36,499 nt of DNA from Scytonematopsis contorta HA4267-MV1 (GCA_019359035.1 JAHHIC010000001.1:1-36499); one strand, 5' to 3'. Counted from the first letter of the stretch, positions 8,886 through 18,827 are shown. Translations and numbers: made by a program. The notes: a model not told the origin generated them from the sequence alone.

Positions 8886-8910
8886 AGACCGAATTAATTC
8901 GGTCTCTACA
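8881..8910. repeat. GTAGAGAC palindrome, copy 1
   Basis: Perfect 30-bp palindrome: arm TGTAGAGAC, core CGAATTAATTCG, arm GTCTCTACA. It overlaps the stop codon of the HAD gene and is likely to fold as a hairpin at the transcript end. Confidence 0.92.
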
Positions 8911-8966
8911 GGTCTGCGGGTTTGGGTCAGATTTTGTATTAATCTAAAAACAGGATTCATCGATAA

Positions 8967-8996
8967 TGTAGAGACCGAATTAATTCGGTCTCTACA
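8967..8996. repeat. GTAGAGAC palindrome, copy 2
   Basis: Identical to the copy at 8881, including the following GGTC, in the same convergent intergenic gap. It ends 12 bp before the stop of the CNNM/CBS gene. Two copies, one per converging gene, would suit bidirectional termination. Confidence 0.92.
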
Positions 8997-9007
8997 GGTC
9001 ATATTAT

Positions 9008-10309
9008 CTAAATGTCTGGATTTGGTACGACTAATATTTTATCAACGCGGTTTCCGTCCATGTCCATTACTTCAAAGCGCATACCTCTCCATTCAAAAAA
9101 GTCTGCGGATGTTGGTATTCGACCAAGATGGGTGATAACAAAACCACCTAGTGTTTGGTAGCTACCTCTCTCGTGGGGTTTTAATTCTTCTAAATCAAAA
9201 AGTTCAAAGAAGTCATCTACTCCTAACATTCCATCTAATAACCAAGAGCCATCGTCTCGCTGGATTGCTTGGGCTTCTTCTTCTCCGTCCACTGCTGGTA
9301 CATCTCCCACTATTTCTATCATTACGTCGTTGAGTGTAACTAATCCCTGAATTACGCCATATTCGTCAACTACTAACGCCATATGGGTCACAGTTTGTTT
9401 GAATAATTCTAAAACTTTTAACCCACGGGTGCTTTCTGGTACAAATACTGGCTGTTTCAAATCTACTGTCAAGTCCATCTTTTCACCACGAAAGCTTCTA
9501 GATAATAAGTCTGTGACTGGTATAATACCCAACACATTATCTAGCCCTTCTTGACATATAGGATAACGCGAGTACCCATTCTCCATGATTTTTTGGCGGT
9601 TTTCTTCTGCGGAATCATCCAGGTCTAGCCAAACTATCTCTGGTCTCGGTGTCATAAAGGAACTAACTGGACGGTCACCTAAGCGAAAAACTCGTTCCAG
9701 CATGTCTTGCTCGGCTTCTTCAAAAGTTCCCTCTTCAGTACCTTGCTCAATCAAGACTCGAATTTCTTCTTCGGTTACTTGTGGTTCTGTGGAGGGTTGA
9801 ATTCCTAACATCCGGAGAACTGCGTCTGTAGAAGCACCAAGTAGGTGTACAACAGGGGCAGTAATTTTAGACAATACCCGCATGGGAATAGCAACAAAAG
9901 AAGCAATTGGCTCAGGCTTATTTAAAGCTACCCTCTTGGGAACTAATTCACCGACCACAAGAGAAAAATATGTAATGATTAAAATGGAGATAACCCATGC
10001 AACGCTTTCCCGATAAGGCTCTAACCAAGGGATATAATTTAAAATAGGTTTGACTTGCTTAGATATCACCGATTCGCCATAAGCACCAGAGAGAATTGCT
10101 AGTAGTGATATGGCGATTTGAACCGTAGCCAAAAACTGGTTTGGAGAAGACGCTAAATCTAAAGCAACGCGAGCCTTAAGGTCACCTTGATTGACAAGTT
10201 GTTGTAGTCGTGCTTTGCGTACGGAAACTATCGCCAACTCGGACATGACGAACAAGCCGTTGACGAGGACTAAGGAAAAAACGATTAAAATTTCTATAAC
10301 AGGAGACAT
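9008..10309 (-). CDS. HlyC/CorC-family (CNNM-CBS) membrane protein
   Basis: 433 residues. The N-terminal DUF21/CNNM domain has about four membrane segments (for example IEILIVFSLVLVNGLFVMSE and ILIITYFSLVVGELVPKR). A CBS-domain pair follows (MTPRPEIVWLDLD and VVDEYGVIQGLVTLNDVMIEIVG), then a C-terminal CorC/HlyC domain (DDGSWLLDGMLGVDDFFELF). Family members are linked to magnesium or cobalt efflux/homeostasis. The older 'hemolysin' label is historical. Full length, ATG start. Divergent from mfd with about 300 bp between starts. Confidence 0.92.
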   Translation of the reverse strand: MSPVIEILIVFSLVLVNGLFVMSELAIVSVRKARLQQLVNQGDLKARVALDLASSPNQFLATVQIAISLLAILSGAYGESVISKQVKPILNYIPWLEPYRESVAWVISILIITYFSLVVGELVPKRVALNKPEPIASFVAIPMRVLSKITAPVVHLLGASTDAVLRMLGIQPSTEPQVTEEEIRVLIEQGTEEGTFEEAEQDMLERVFRLGDRPVSSFMTPRPEIVWLDLDDSAEENRQKIMENGYSRYPICQEGLDNVLGIIPVTDLLSRSFRGEKMDLTVDLKQPVFVPESTRGLKVLELFKQTVTHMALVVDEYGVIQGLVTLNDVMIEIVGDVPAVDGEEEAQAIQRDDGSWLLDGMLGVDDFFELFDLEELKPHERGSYQTLGGFVITHLGRIPTSADFFEWRGMRFEVMDMDGNRVDKILVVPNPDI

Positions 10310-10611
10310 TCCTTTAATTGTCGGTAAAGTTCGACAAACCCCAATTAACTCTAACTTCTTTAGTATCTAGTATGCGAGATGTAATTAAGGAAAAACACTG
10401 TGTATATGACAAGGAATCATAAGTTTTAGTCATGAGTGCCCATTATTACGTAAAATACACGGGTATATTAATTGTTAATAACTTGTAATTTTTCTCAAGA
10501 TAATCACCCCAAAGCAAGTTTTATAACGTCTTGACACTATATAAGATATTTTAAGAAGGCAGTCGTCCTGCAATTCCATACAGAAACACTTCCACAAAAT
10601 CTTAAGGATTT
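10310..10611. promoter_or_regulatory. Divergent promoter region between CNNM gene and mfd
   Basis: 302 bp of AT-rich sequence between two divergent starts. It must hold promoters for both genes. A TTGACA is present about 80 bp before the mfd ATG (CTTGACACTATATAAGATAT) but a well-spaced -10 is not clear. No further gene or repeat seen. Confidence 0.4.
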
Positions 10612-13600
10612 ATGGCATTTTCTTCCATTGTGCGTGCATTAAGCCGCTCCCCGCTAACCACGGAACTGCTTTCCAAACTGGAAAAAGAGCAACAAATCAA
10701 GCTAAATGGGGTTCCTCGCTTACCCAAAGGTTTAGTAGCATCCGCGTTGGCAAAAACTCAGGAACGGAATTTGTTTGTGGTTTGTGCCACTTTGGAAGAA
10801 GCAGGACGGTGGAGCGCTCAGTTAGAAGCAATGGGTTGGAGTACGGTACATTTTTACCCAACATCCGAAACCTCTCCGTATGAGCCTTTTGACCCAGAGA
10901 CCGAAATGATTTGGGGGCAAATGCAGGTTCTTGCTGATTTAGTAAAGCTTGATAGTAACTTCAACAAAAATAACCCCAAAGACAATTCCAAAACAGTAAA
11001 TAATTTAGCTATTGTCGCAACAGAAAGGTCACTTCAACCGCATCTCCCACCATTAGAAGCCTTTAAACCCTTTTGCCTAACTTTAAAAAAGGGTATGGAA
11101 TTAGACTTGGAAGAATTCAGTGAAAAAATAGCTTACCAAGGTTACGAACGTGTTGCGCTAGTAGAGACAGAAGGACAGTGGAGTCGTCGTGGGGATATTG
11201 TGGATGTGTTCCCCGTATCTTCAGAGTTACCAGTACGGCTGGAATGGTTTGGAGATGAAATTGAACAAATAAGGGAATTCGACCCAGCAACCCAACGCTC
11301 AGCGTTAGATAGAATTGAACAGGTAATTGTTACCCCCACCAGCTACGCACCGATTGTATCAGCAGCTTTGATTGGGGATAAGTTGCAGCAAGTAAAAAAT
11401 TATCTTTCTACAGAGGAACAAGAACTATTCGACACGGGGAACTCATTAGAAGGAAGCCGTAGATTTTTGGGGTTAGCATTTGATAAACCAGCATCCTTAC
11501 TAGATTATTTACCCGAAAATACCTTAGTCGCTATCGACGAACCAGAACAGTGCCACGCACATAGCGACCGTTGGGTAGAAAACGCTGAAGAACAATGGTT
11601 ATCCTTTGTTAATCAGGAAGAAGCAAAAGTAGGGGAGATTTTTTCATTTTTACCTAAAAGCCATCGTTCCTTTGATGACTGTATAGATATTCTATTTACA
11701 AAGAAAAAAATATATCTAGCGGAGTTAGCCGAAGAAAATAACGGAATTAATCTTGCTTCCCGACGTTTACCAGTCACACCTCACGCTTTTGCGAAAATAG
11801 CAGAAACAATGCGTCAAGAGCGAGACCGAAATTTCTCTGTCTGGCTAATATCCGCACAACCCAGTCGCTCAGTTTCTTTGTTACAAGAACATGACTGTCC
11901 AGCACAGTTTATTCCCAACCCTCACGACTACCAAGCAATCGATAAGTTAGTAATTAACCATACTCCAGTCGCATTAAAATATTCTGGCTTGGCTGAATTA
12001 GAAGGTTTTATTCTGCCTACGTATCGTATTGCTATTGTTACTGATAGAGAATTTTATGGACAGCATAGTTTAGCAACTCCTAATTACGTCCGTAAACGTC
12101 GTCAAGCCAGTTCAAAGCAAGTTGACTTGAATAAATTACGTCCTGGAGATTACGTAATTCATAGAAATCATGGTTTAGGAAGATACTTACGATTAGAAAG
12201 CTTGGTAGTTAACCACGAAACTCGCGATTACTTAGTTGTACAGTATGCAGACGGATTGTTGCGAGTTGCAGCAGACCAAGTAGGGGCTTTATCTCGATAC
12301 CGCACCACAGGTGAAAAAGCCCCGGAACTAAATAAGATGACGGGTAAAGCTTGGGAAAATACCAAAAACCGAGTCCGTAAGGCAATTAAAAAATTAGCCG
12401 TGGACTTACTCCAACTTTACGCCACTCGTTCCCAACAACAAGGTTTTTCTTTCCCAGAAGATATGCCTTGGCAACAAGAACTAGAAGACTCTTTCCCTTA
12501 CCAGGCTACACCAGACCAACTAAAAGCGGTGCAGGATGTAAAAAGGGATATGGAAAGCTCTCGACCAATGGACAGGTTAGTCTGTGGTGATGTGGGTTTT
12601 GGGAAAACTGAAGTTGCTATTCGGGCAATTTTTAAAGCGGTCACTTCTGGTAAACAGGTTGCACTTTTGGCTCCTACAACTATTTTGACGCAACAACATT
12701 ACCATACATTAAAAGAACGCTTTGCTCCCTACCCAATAAACGTTGGTCTACTCAACCGTTTCCGCACAGCTTCTGAACGTCGCGATATTATTAAACGTTT
12801 AGGAATAGGTGATTTAGATATTATTGTCGGTACGCACCAACTTTTGAGTAAAGAAGTTTCAGTCAAAGACTTAGGATTATTGGTGGTAGACGAAGAACAG
12901 CGATTTGGGGTTAATCAAAAAGAAAAGATAAAATCCCTGAAAACTCAAGTGGATGTGTTAACTCTTTCAGCAACTCCTATTCCTCGAACTTTATATATGT
13001 CCTTGTCGGGAATTAGGGAAATGAGTTTAATTACCACCCCACCCCCATCGCGTCGTCCAATTCAGACGCACCTTTCGCCTATGAACGAAGAAGTTATCCG
13101 TAGCGCAATTCGTCAAGAACTTGACAGAGGTGGACAGGTATTCTATGTAGTTCCACGGATTGACGGGATTGAAGAGACAGCAGGCTTATTGCGGGACATG
13201 ATACCTAGTGCCAGAATTGCAATTGGGCACGGTCAAATGGCGGAAACTGAACTTGAAACAACCATGCTTTCTTTTAGTAATGGTGAAGCAGATATTTTGG
13301 TATGTACCACAATTATTGAATCAGGTTTGGATATCCCCCGCGTAAATACTATTTTAATTGAAGACGCACATCGCTTCGGTTTAGCGCAGTTATATCAATT
13401 GCGGGGAAGGGTCGGACGTGCGGGAATTCAAGCCCACGCTTGGTTATTTTACCCGAAACAACGGACTTTATCTGAGGCTGCAAGGCAAAGACTACGAGCA
13501 ATCCAGGAATTTACGCAATTAGGTTCAGGCTTCCAACTGTCTCAACGCGATATGGAAATTCGAGGTGTTGGTAATTTGCTGGGTGCGGAACAGTCGGGTC

Positions 13601-14151
13601 AAATGGATGTAATTGGCTTTGATTTATATATGGAAATGTTAGAAGAAGCCATTAAGGAAATTCGGGGACAAGAAATTCCTAAGGTTTCTGATACACAAAT
13701 TGACCTGCATTTAACAGCCTTTATCCCGACAGATTATATACCCGATTCTGACCAAAAGATGAGTGCTTATCGTGCGGTTGCTGCTGCAGGAAGTAAGGAA
13801 GAATTGAAGTTAATTGCTGCTGAATGGAATGACCGATATGGAACAATTCCTAAATCCGCAAATCAATTATTGCGGGTGATGGAACTGAAACAAATGGCGA
13901 AAAAGTTGGGCTTTAGTCGTATAAAACCGGAAGCTAAACAACATATTGTTTTGGAAACTCCGATGGAGGAACCGGCTTGGAAATTGTTGGCTAGTAATTT
14001 GGCTGATGCTATGCAAGCTAAGTTTGTTTATTCTCCAGGTAAGGTTACTGCACGGGGTTTGGGTGTGCTTAAGGCTGACCAACAATTGCAGTATTTAATT
14101 GATAGTTTTAGTAAGATGCAAGGGGCTGTTCCGGAGGATACGGCTATGTAA
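10612..14151 (+). CDS. mfd: Transcription-repair coupling factor Mfd
   Basis: 1179 residues, the normal length. Mfd is a double-stranded DNA translocase that removes RNA polymerase stalled at lesions and recruits UvrA for nucleotide excision repair. Domains in order: UvrB-like N-terminal region ([25 protein letters not shown]), the polymerase-interacting domain ([17 protein letters not shown] near residue 510), helicase domain 1 with Walker A GDVGFGKT at 659-666 and DEEQ at 760-763, then SATPIPRT, helicase domain 2 with [12 protein letters not shown] and QLRGRVGR, and the TRCF C-terminal domain. ATG start after an AAGGATTT leader. Complete and intact. A large inverted-repeat element begins 3 bp after its stop. 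Confidence 0.98.
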   Translation: MAFSSIVRALSRSPLTTELLSKLEKEQQIKLNGVPRLPKGLVASALAKTQERNLFVVCATLEEAGRWSAQLEAMGWSTVHFYPTSETSPYEPFDPETEMIWGQMQVLADLVKLDSNFNKNNPKDNSKTVNNLAIVATERSLQPHLPPLEAFKPFCLTLKKGMELDLEEFSEKIAYQGYERVALVETEGQWSRRGDIVDVFPVSSELPVRLEWFGDEIEQIREFDPATQRSALDRIEQVIVTPTSYAPIVSAALIGDKLQQVKNYLSTEEQELFDTGNSLEGSRRFLGLAFDKPASLLDYLPENTLVAIDEPEQCHAHSDRWVENAEEQWLSFVNQEEAKVGEIFSFLPKSHRSFDDCIDILFTKKKIYLAELAEENNGINLASRRLPVTPHAFAKIAETMRQERDRNFSVWLISAQPSRSVSLLQEHDCPAQFIPNPHDYQAIDKLVINHTPVALKYSGLAELEGFILPTYRIAIVTDREFYGQHSLATPNYVRKRRQASSKQVDLNKLRPGDYVIHRNHGLGRYLRLESLVVNHETRDYLVVQYADGLLRVAADQVGALSRYRTTGEKAPELNKMTGKAWENTKNRVRKAIKKLAVDLLQLYATRSQQQGFSFPEDMPWQQELEDSFPYQATPDQLKAVQDVKRDMESSRPMDRLVCGDVGFGKTEVAIRAIFKAVTSGKQVALLAPTTILTQQHYHTLKERFAPYPINVGLLNRFRTASERRDIIKRLGIGDLDIIVGTHQLLSKEVSVKDLGLLVVDEEQRFGVNQKEKIKSLKTQVDVLTLSATPIPRTLYMSLSGIREMSLITTPPPSRRPIQTHLSPMNEEVIRSAIRQELDRGGQVFYVVPRIDGIEETAGLLRDMIPSARIAIGHGQMAETELETTMLSFSNGEADILVCTTIIESGLDIPRVNTILIEDAHRFGLAQLYQLRGRVGRAGIQAHAWLFYPKQRTLSEAARQRLRAIQEFTQLGSGFQLSQRDMEIRGVGNLLGAEQSGQMDVIGFDLYMEMLEEAIKEIRGQEIPKVSDTQIDLHLTAFIPTDYIPDSDQKMSAYRAVAAAGSKEELKLIAAEWNDRYGTIPKSANQLLRVMELKQMAKKLGFSRIKPEAKQHIVLETPMEEPAWKLLASNLADAMQAKFVYSPGKVTARGLGVLKADQQLQYLIDSFSKMQGAVPEDTAM

Positions 14152-14154
14152 ACA

Positions 14155-14384
14155 CAGAAGCGCGAACGTTTTTCTCGTCCCAACCAAAGAAACCCCACCC
14201 CCAACCCCCTCCCCGCGTGCGGGGAGGGGGCTACGATTTATGATAAGTATTCTCAAATATCAAAAATTGACACTATTTCCTATTTCCTATTTCCGTTTTT
14301 CGTAGCCCCCCTCCCCGCGTGCGGGGAGGGGGGTTGGGGGGTGGGGTTTCTTTGGTTAGGACGAGAAAAACGTTTGCGCTTCTG
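14155..14384. mobile_element. Nested inverted-repeat element, copy 2 (MITE-like)
   Basis: About 230 bp with arms of roughly 80 bp. The left arm begins CAGAAGCGCGAACG, runs through AACCAAAGAAACCCCACCCC and the hairpin CTCCCCGCGTGCGGGGAG to CTACGA. The right arm is the near-exact reverse complement. The 65-bp AT-rich centre has no coding signal. It begins 3 bp after the mfd stop. The same C-rich arm, inner hairpin and CTACGA/TCGTAG boundary recur at 26356-26587. Structure fits a non-autonomous mobile element or strong terminator. I see no clear target duplication. Confidence 0.85.
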
Positions 14385-14420
14385 TTGAAAGTGATGATAG
14401 GTCTTAACCTTTATTTACGC

Positions 14421-14590
14421 AACAATTACAATTTGATACTTCAAAAGCTTAAACTGTCACACTGGTAAGGACTTCCTCTATAGTTAGGTACTATAGTATC
14501 AGGAAAAATAAACAATTACTAACCATGACAGCCACAATCTCCGTTGGTCAGTATTGTATTTTGGGTTATAAAATAATAAATCACCCATAA
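14421..14590 (+). pseudogene. Duplicated promoter and 5' end of the Uma2 gene
   Basis: 14421-14557 aligns with 16176-16311, the upstream region and first codons of the intact Uma2 gene. Shared blocks include TTACAATTTGATAC, AGGTACTATAGTA and ATGACAGC..ATCTCCGTTGGTCAG. The copied start codon at 14525 opens a 21-codon frame (MTATISVGQYCILGYK...) whose first nine residues match Uma2 (MTAIISVGQ) and then diverge to a stop at 14588-14590. It looks like a truncated tandem duplicate. It may still supply a promoter for the SDR gene 24 bp downstream. Confidence 0.75.
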
Positions 14591-14613
14591 GCAATAGCCA
14601 AGAATAATCAAGA

Positions 14614-16011
14614 ATGAATTTTTCACCAGAGGAATTAGAAATATGTCTTAATGTGTTGCAGCAAGTATCAGATAATCCTTCTGCAATAGATAACGTTCGC
14701 TTCAACACTTTGGTTGCAAAAATTCACAAGCAGGGTAGGAAAAAAGCGCGTCGTACCATTCGAGAAATTCAACAAGCTGAAGATAATAGCCTTCGTGCAT
14801 CGGCATTAATAGTCAAAAATCAATATCAAGAAGTCTCCGAAAAATTATTACCCACTTGTTCTAAATTTGTTCGCGAGACTCCAAATAAGCAAGAGCTAAA
14901 TAAACCAATAAATTGCTATATCTGTAAACGGGAATACACCCAAGTTAACTTTTTTTATCATTCACTTTGTCCCCAATGTGCAGAATTTAATTATCAAAAG
15001 CGTCATCAAAGTACAGATTTAAGCGGACGAGTTGCATTAGTTACGGGTGGACGTATTAAAATTGGTTATCAAACAGCATTGCGAATGTTGCGCGACGGTG
15101 CAAAAGTCATTGTCACGACACGATTTCCTCAAGATTGTGCAAAACGGTTTAGTGCGGAAGCCGATTTTTTTAACTGGTGTGATAGATTGCAAATTCATGG
15201 TTTAGATTTACGCAATTTACCTGCTGTGGAGGCATTTATTAATTATTTAATTAATGCAGAAGCCTCTCTAGATATTATGATTCATAATGCGGCGCAAACA
15301 GTAAAGCGACCACTTGAATTTTATCAGCATTTATTGGAAGATGATTGTAAACAAATTGAGTTATTATCATCGGGAATTATCAAATTTAAGAATGCGGATA
15401 ATCCTTCTGATTTTGTTTTAGAACCACAGGATAAATATGAAGCTAATTTAGCTGTGAATAGTCATGTTTATTTTCCTAAAAATACTTTTGATATTGAAGG
15501 ACAACAATTAGATATGCGTCCGATTAATAGCTGGATGCTGAAGTTAGATGAGGTTAGCACTGTGGAAATGCTAGAGGTGCAATTGGTAAATAATATTGCA
15601 CCGTTTATATTAAATAGTAAATTGAAAAAATTGATGATACAGTCAAAATTTGAACGCCGTTTTATTATCAATGTTTCCGCGATGGAAGGACAATTTAACC
15701 GTAGAAGTAAAACTGTGTATCATCCCCATACTAATATGGCAAAAGCTGCATTAAATATGATGACTCGAACATCTGCGGCAGATTATGTCAAAGATGGGAT
15801 TTATATGAATAGTGTTGATACGGGTTGGATAACTGATGAGAATCCCTATTCTAAAAAGATTTTTTTACAAGAGGAAAGAAACTTTTTTACACCTTTAGAT
15901 ATTATTGATGGGATGGCACGAATTTATGACCCGATTGTGATGGGTTTGGAGAATGATGAAACACCAGTATACGGGCTTTTTCTCAAAGATTATATGCCTT
16001 ATGCATGGTGA
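14614..16011 (+). CDS. SDR-fold protein with N-terminal zinc ribbon, atypical active site
   Basis: 465 residues. The N-terminal 95 residues are charged and helical. Cys101, Cys104, Cys119 and Cys122 (CYIC...CPQC) form a likely zinc ribbon. From about 135 there is a short-chain dehydrogenase/reductase domain: VALVTGGRIKIG (TGxxxxIG nucleotide-binding motif, 144-151), HNAAQT in place of NNAG, Asn326, and Ser355 in INVSAMEG. The usual catalytic YxxxK is absent: Lys377 is present (HTNMAKAALNM) but position 373 is Thr, and the nearest Tyr is 369. So cofactor binding is likely, classical SDR catalysis is not assured. It has a weak Shine-Dalgarno and sits between a Uma2 5' duplicate and the intact Uma2 genes. 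Substrate unknown. Confidence 0.8.
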   Translation: MNFSPEELEICLNVLQQVSDNPSAIDNVRFNTLVAKIHKQGRKKARRTIREIQQAEDNSLRASALIVKNQYQEVSEKLLPTCSKFVRETPNKQELNKPINCYICKREYTQVNFFYHSLCPQCAEFNYQKRHQSTDLSGRVALVTGGRIKIGYQTALRMLRDGAKVIVTTRFPQDCAKRFSAEADFFNWCDRLQIHGLDLRNLPAVEAFINYLINAEASLDIMIHNAAQTVKRPLEFYQHLLEDDCKQIELLSSGIIKFKNADNPSDFVLEPQDKYEANLAVNSHVYFPKNTFDIEGQQLDMRPINSWMLKLDEVSTVEMLEVQLVNNIAPFILNSKLKKLMIQSKFERRFIINVSAMEGQFNRRSKTVYHPHTNMAKAALNMMTRTSAADYVKDGIYMNSVDTGWITDENPYSKKIFLQEERNFFTPLDIIDGMARIYDPIVMGLENDETPVYGLFLKDYMPYAW

Positions 16012-16020
16012 TTATAAGTT

Positions 16021-16140
16021 TGTAATATCTGGACGGGCAAGTATTGTAATATCTGGGCGGGCAAGTATTGTAATATCTGGGCGGGCAAGTATTGTAATAT
16101 CTGGACGGGCAAGTATTGTAATATCTGGGCGGGCAAGGAT
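16021..16140 (+). repeat. Five tandem copies of a 24-bp unit
   Basis: Exactly five 24-bp units of the form TGTAATATCTGG(A/G)CGGGCAA-GTAT. The last unit runs into GGATGCCCACCCCACAAG, so the array looks like an expansion of the left part of a dispersed repeat also found at 17872 and 22303. It translates as VISGRASI units in one frame, but no gene is supported. There are no variable spacers, so it is not a CRISPR array. Confidence 0.93.
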
Positions 16141-16155
16141 GCCCACCCCACAAGA
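16128..16155 (+). repeat. GGGCGGGCAAGGATGCCC repeat, copy 1
   Basis: GGGCGGGCAAGGATGCCC then ACCCCACAAG. An inner hairpin GGGCA-AGGA-TGCCC is possible. Shared with 17874-17902 and, inverted, 22303-22332. Confidence 0.85.
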
Positions 16156-16278
16156 AGTGTAAATCTGTTCAACCGCTTATTACAATTTGATACCTAAAAA
16201 CTTGAAACTTTCACACACCCAAGAATTCTCTTTATAATTAGGTACTATAGTACCAGGAGAAATAAATAAGAGCTAACC

Positions 16279-17016
16279 ATGACAGCTATAATCTCCGTTG
16301 GTCAGAAGTTAGAACCGTTTTACCCTAGCGCAGATGGTGAACCTGTGGCAGAAACTTTTGACCATTTATACGCGATAATTACAGTTTTAGAAGTTTTAAG
16401 GCAATATTTAGCAGGACAGCAAGCAACTGTTTTAGCTAACCAGTTTTTATATTATGCTCAAGAGCGTCCCAAGTTGAGAGTTGCTTCCGATGTAATGGTG
16501 ATTTTTGACGTAGCTCCTGGTGGTCGAGATAGTTACACTATTTGGAAAGAAGGTCAAGTTCCAGCAGTAATCTTTGAAATGACCTCCCCAGGAACAAAAA
16601 ATCAAGATATAGAAATTAAAAAAGGTCTTTATCAGCAATTAGGTGTCAAAGAATACTGGTTATTTGACCCTAAAGATGAATATTTGGAAAAGCAATTAAC
16701 AGGTTATCATCTGGTTGGAGTTAAGTATGAAGAAATACTAGATTATCGCAGTGAAGTATTGCAATTACGGTTACAAATAGAAGGAAAGATAATTGCTTTT
16801 TACCGAGAAGATACAGGAGAAAAACTGCTGATATCAGATGAACTGGCACAAGCTTTACAGCGAGAAACTTTAGAGAGACGCCAAGCTCAAGAACAAGCAG
16901 AACAGGAACGCCAACGAGCAGAGCAGGAAAGGCAACGAGCAGAACAAGCCCTATCAGAAGTGGAACAGTTGAAACAAAGATTACGCTCTCTTGGCATTGA
17001 CCCTGATACTATGTAA
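16279..17016 (+). CDS. Uma2-family putative endonuclease, first copy
   Basis: 245 residues. The Uma2 (DUF820) fold belongs to the PD-(D/E)XK nuclease superfamily and is greatly expanded in cyanobacteria; its cellular role is unsettled. Visible family features: ASDVMVIFDVAPG (Asp of the active site), VPAVIFEMTSPGTKNQDIEIKKGLYQQLGVKEYWLFDP (Glu and the conserved Lys/Tyr region), and a C-terminal coiled coil rich in Glu, Arg and Gln (about 195-238). ATG start with AGGAG some 20 bp upstream and a shared leader with the truncated copy at 14421. The next gene is a clear paralogue. Confidence 0.88.
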   Translation: MTAIISVGQKLEPFYPSADGEPVAETFDHLYAIITVLEVLRQYLAGQQATVLANQFLYYAQERPKLRVASDVMVIFDVAPGGRDSYTIWKEGQVPAVIFEMTSPGTKNQDIEIKKGLYQQLGVKEYWLFDPKDEYLEKQLTGYHLVGVKYEEILDYRSEVLQLRLQIEGKIIAFYREDTGEKLLISDELAQALQRETLERRQAQEQAEQERQRAEQERQRAEQALSEVEQLKQRLRSLGIDPDTM

Positions 17017-17114
17017 TTTTTTGTCTCAAAGTTTTTTTGTTTCAAAGTATTTTTTGTCTACATTTGTCAGTCAGCATTTATTCGCGGGCATTTATTAGTA
17101 AATAGGTTTCAATT

Positions 17115-17813
17115 ATGACAGATAATATTCCTGCAGTTCAAAAACCAGAGCCAACTTATCCCAGCACAGATGGTCTACCTTTTGCAGAAACTTACGACAA
17201 TTTCTACGCTTTGGTTGTAATTTTTCAAGTTCTGAAGCAATATTTATCTGGTCGTCAAGCAACAGTTTTGGCAAATCAATTTTTCTATTACGTGAGAGGC
17301 TATCCTAACATCAGATTAGACCCTGATTTAATGGTTATTTTTGATGTTGCTCTAGAAGAAAAGGATATTTATACAAGTTGGTCAGATGAAGAACCTGTTC
17401 CTTCTGTAATTTTTGAAATTACTTGCGAGGCAACAAAAGGTCAAGACCGTTCATTTAAAAAGAGTATCTACGAACAATTATCTGTACCAGAATATTGGAT
17501 ATTTGACCCTAAAGGAGAGTGGATGGAACCAAGGTTAATAGGTTATCGCCTTCAAGGGGAAACTTATGAACCAATTAAAGATAATCGCAGCGAGGTGTTG
17601 CAACTACGGTTAGAAGTTGAGGGTAAACTTATTGCTTTTTATCGAGAAGATACGGGAGAAAAATTGCTGACACCAGATGAAATGGCACAGGTTTTGCAAC
17701 AAGAAGTTGAGGCTAGAAAGCAAGCTGAAGAAAAGGCAAAAGAAGCTTTAGAGGAAATTGAGAAATTAAAACAAAGATTGTATTCTCTCGGTGTTGAGCC
17801 AAATACTTTATAA
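17115..17813 (+). CDS. Uma2-family putative endonuclease, second copy
   Basis: 232 residues, a close paralogue of the preceding gene over its whole length (QATVLANQFFYYVRG, YREDTGEKLLTPDEMAQVLQ), including the C-terminal coiled coil. Active-site region DPDLMVIFDVALEEKD and VIFEITCEATKGQDRSFKKSIYEQL. In the second block SPGTK has become CEATK, so this copy has diverged. It follows the first copy by 98 bp on the same strand and arose by tandem duplication. A dispersed repeat follows its stop. Confidence 0.88.
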   Translation: MTDNIPAVQKPEPTYPSTDGLPFAETYDNFYALVVIFQVLKQYLSGRQATVLANQFFYYVRGYPNIRLDPDLMVIFDVALEEKDIYTSWSDEEPVPSVIFEITCEATKGQDRSFKKSIYEQLSVPEYWIFDPKGEWMEPRLIGYRLQGETYEPIKDNRSEVLQLRLEVEGKLIAFYREDTGEKLLTPDEMAQVLQQEVEARKQAEEKAKEALEEIEKLKQRLYSLGVEPNTL

Positions 17814-17871
17814 ACTTTTATAAACATCGAAGCTTTTTTTATACAGCAAATTTCAAGTGAGCAGAGTACAA

Positions 17872-17902
17872 GCGGGCGGGCAAGGATGCCCACCCCACAA
17901 GA
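17872..17902 (+). repeat. GGGCGGGCAAGGATGCCC repeat, copy 2
   Basis: Same core as at 16128 (GGGCGGGCAAGGATGCCC followed by ACCCCACAAGA), located after the second Uma2 gene. An apparent minus-strand frame across it (17639-17938) is not a gene. Confidence 0.85.
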
Positions 17903-18026
17903 GATTGATATTTTTTTGTGTACCTCATTTACCTGCAAAGTACTGTAAATTAAACTCGAACGATAGCAACACAGACTAAAATCATACTAACCGGATTATG
18001 TAAACGGTAAAACAAATACGAAGAGA

Positions 18027-18443
18027 ATGCCAGCCAAAGACCTCTACCACGATGCTGTAAAAAATGCCCTGATTAAAGATGGGTGGCTAATAATTGCTGA
18101 CCCTTTCATAATTAAATATGAGGACGCTGAACTGTATGCTGACTTAGCCGCAGAAAAACCAATTGCCGCAGAACGTCAGGGGAAAAAAATTGTTGTAGAG
18201 ATTAAAAGCTTCGTTGGTAAATCTCAGATGTATGACTTTCACAATGCTCTGGGACAGTACATAGTTTATCGCAGCCTCATCCAAGTCAGCGAACCTGAAT
18301 ATAATTTGTACTTAGCAATTGATGACATTGTTTATTTAAACTTTTTTCAACGTCCATCAGTCCAACTCATTACCCGCCAAAATAACCTGCAATTAATTGT
18401 CGTAGACACCCAAAAGGAGCAAATCGTGCAATGGATATATTAA
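18027..18443 (+). CDS. xisH: XisH-family protein (fdxN element excision controlling factor)
   Basis: 138 residues, the usual XisH length. XisH and XisI were found as factors needed with the recombinase XisF for excision of the fdxN element in Anabaena; many cyanobacteria hold several xisHI pairs without an element. XisH has a PD-(D/E)XK endonuclease-like fold: MPAKDLYHDAVKNALIKDGW at the N-terminus, an acidic residue in AELYADLAAE, and the EIK motif in IVVEIKSFVG. It overlaps the xisI start by 13 bp, so the two are translationally coupled. No xisF-like recombinase and no nif genes of an fdxN element lie in this window, so this is an orphan pair. Confidence 0.93.
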   Translation: MPAKDLYHDAVKNALIKDGWLIIADPFIIKYEDAELYADLAAEKPIAAERQGKKIVVEIKSFVGKSQMYDFHNALGQYIVYRSLIQVSEPEYNLYLAIDDIVYLNFFQRPSVQLITRQNNLQLIVVDTQKEQIVQWIY

Positions 18444-18784
18444 CGAAATATCGCAGTACTGTCCAAGAAACCATTAAAAAATACTATAACCTGACCAATT
18501 CCCAAATCACTAATACGACAGACAATGCAATCAGCGACTACCTAATTTTAGACGAACAACGCGACCAATACCTCTGGCTGCGTTGCGGCTGGGATGATAA
18601 AAAAAGAGTACAGCATATTATTTTATACCTCCGGATTCAAAACGATAGAATTTGGGTGGAAGAAGACAGCACCGACTTAGCGATTGTTGATGACCTTTTG
18701 GCATCCGGTATCCCCAAAACCGATATTATTTTAGGCTTCCATCACCCTAGTAAACGCGCATTGACTGAATTCGCCATCGCTTAG
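18431..18784 (+). CDS. xisI: XisI-family protein (fdxN element excision controlling factor)
   Basis: 117 residues, typical XisI. Family marks: MDILTKYRSTVQETIKKYY at the start, DYLILDEQRDQYLWLRCGWDDKKRVQHIILYLRI, KIWVEEDSTD-like RIWVEEDSTDLAIVDDLL, and GIPKTDIILGFHHPSKRALTEFAIA at the end. It is encoded overlapping xisH and probably binds it. The pair organisation (nuclease-fold protein plus small partner) resembles a regulatory or toxin-antitoxin-like module, but that is inference. Complete. Confidence 0.93.
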   Translation: MDILTKYRSTVQETIKKYYNLTNSQITNTTDNAISDYLILDEQRDQYLWLRCGWDDKKRVQHIILYLRIQNDRIWVEEDSTDLAIVDDLLASGIPKTDIILGFHHPSKRALTEFAIA

Positions 18785-18827
18785 AGGATGTTTATAAATA
18801 AAATATTAAGACACCATGCATACCATA

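Noticed and set aside
16021-16140. CRISPR array
   Set aside because: Units are contiguous with no variable spacers and no cas genes are near.
17639-17938. Minus-strand 99-codon frame
   Set aside because: Antisense to the second Uma2 gene and a dispersed repeat; Ser/Cys-rich shadow translation.
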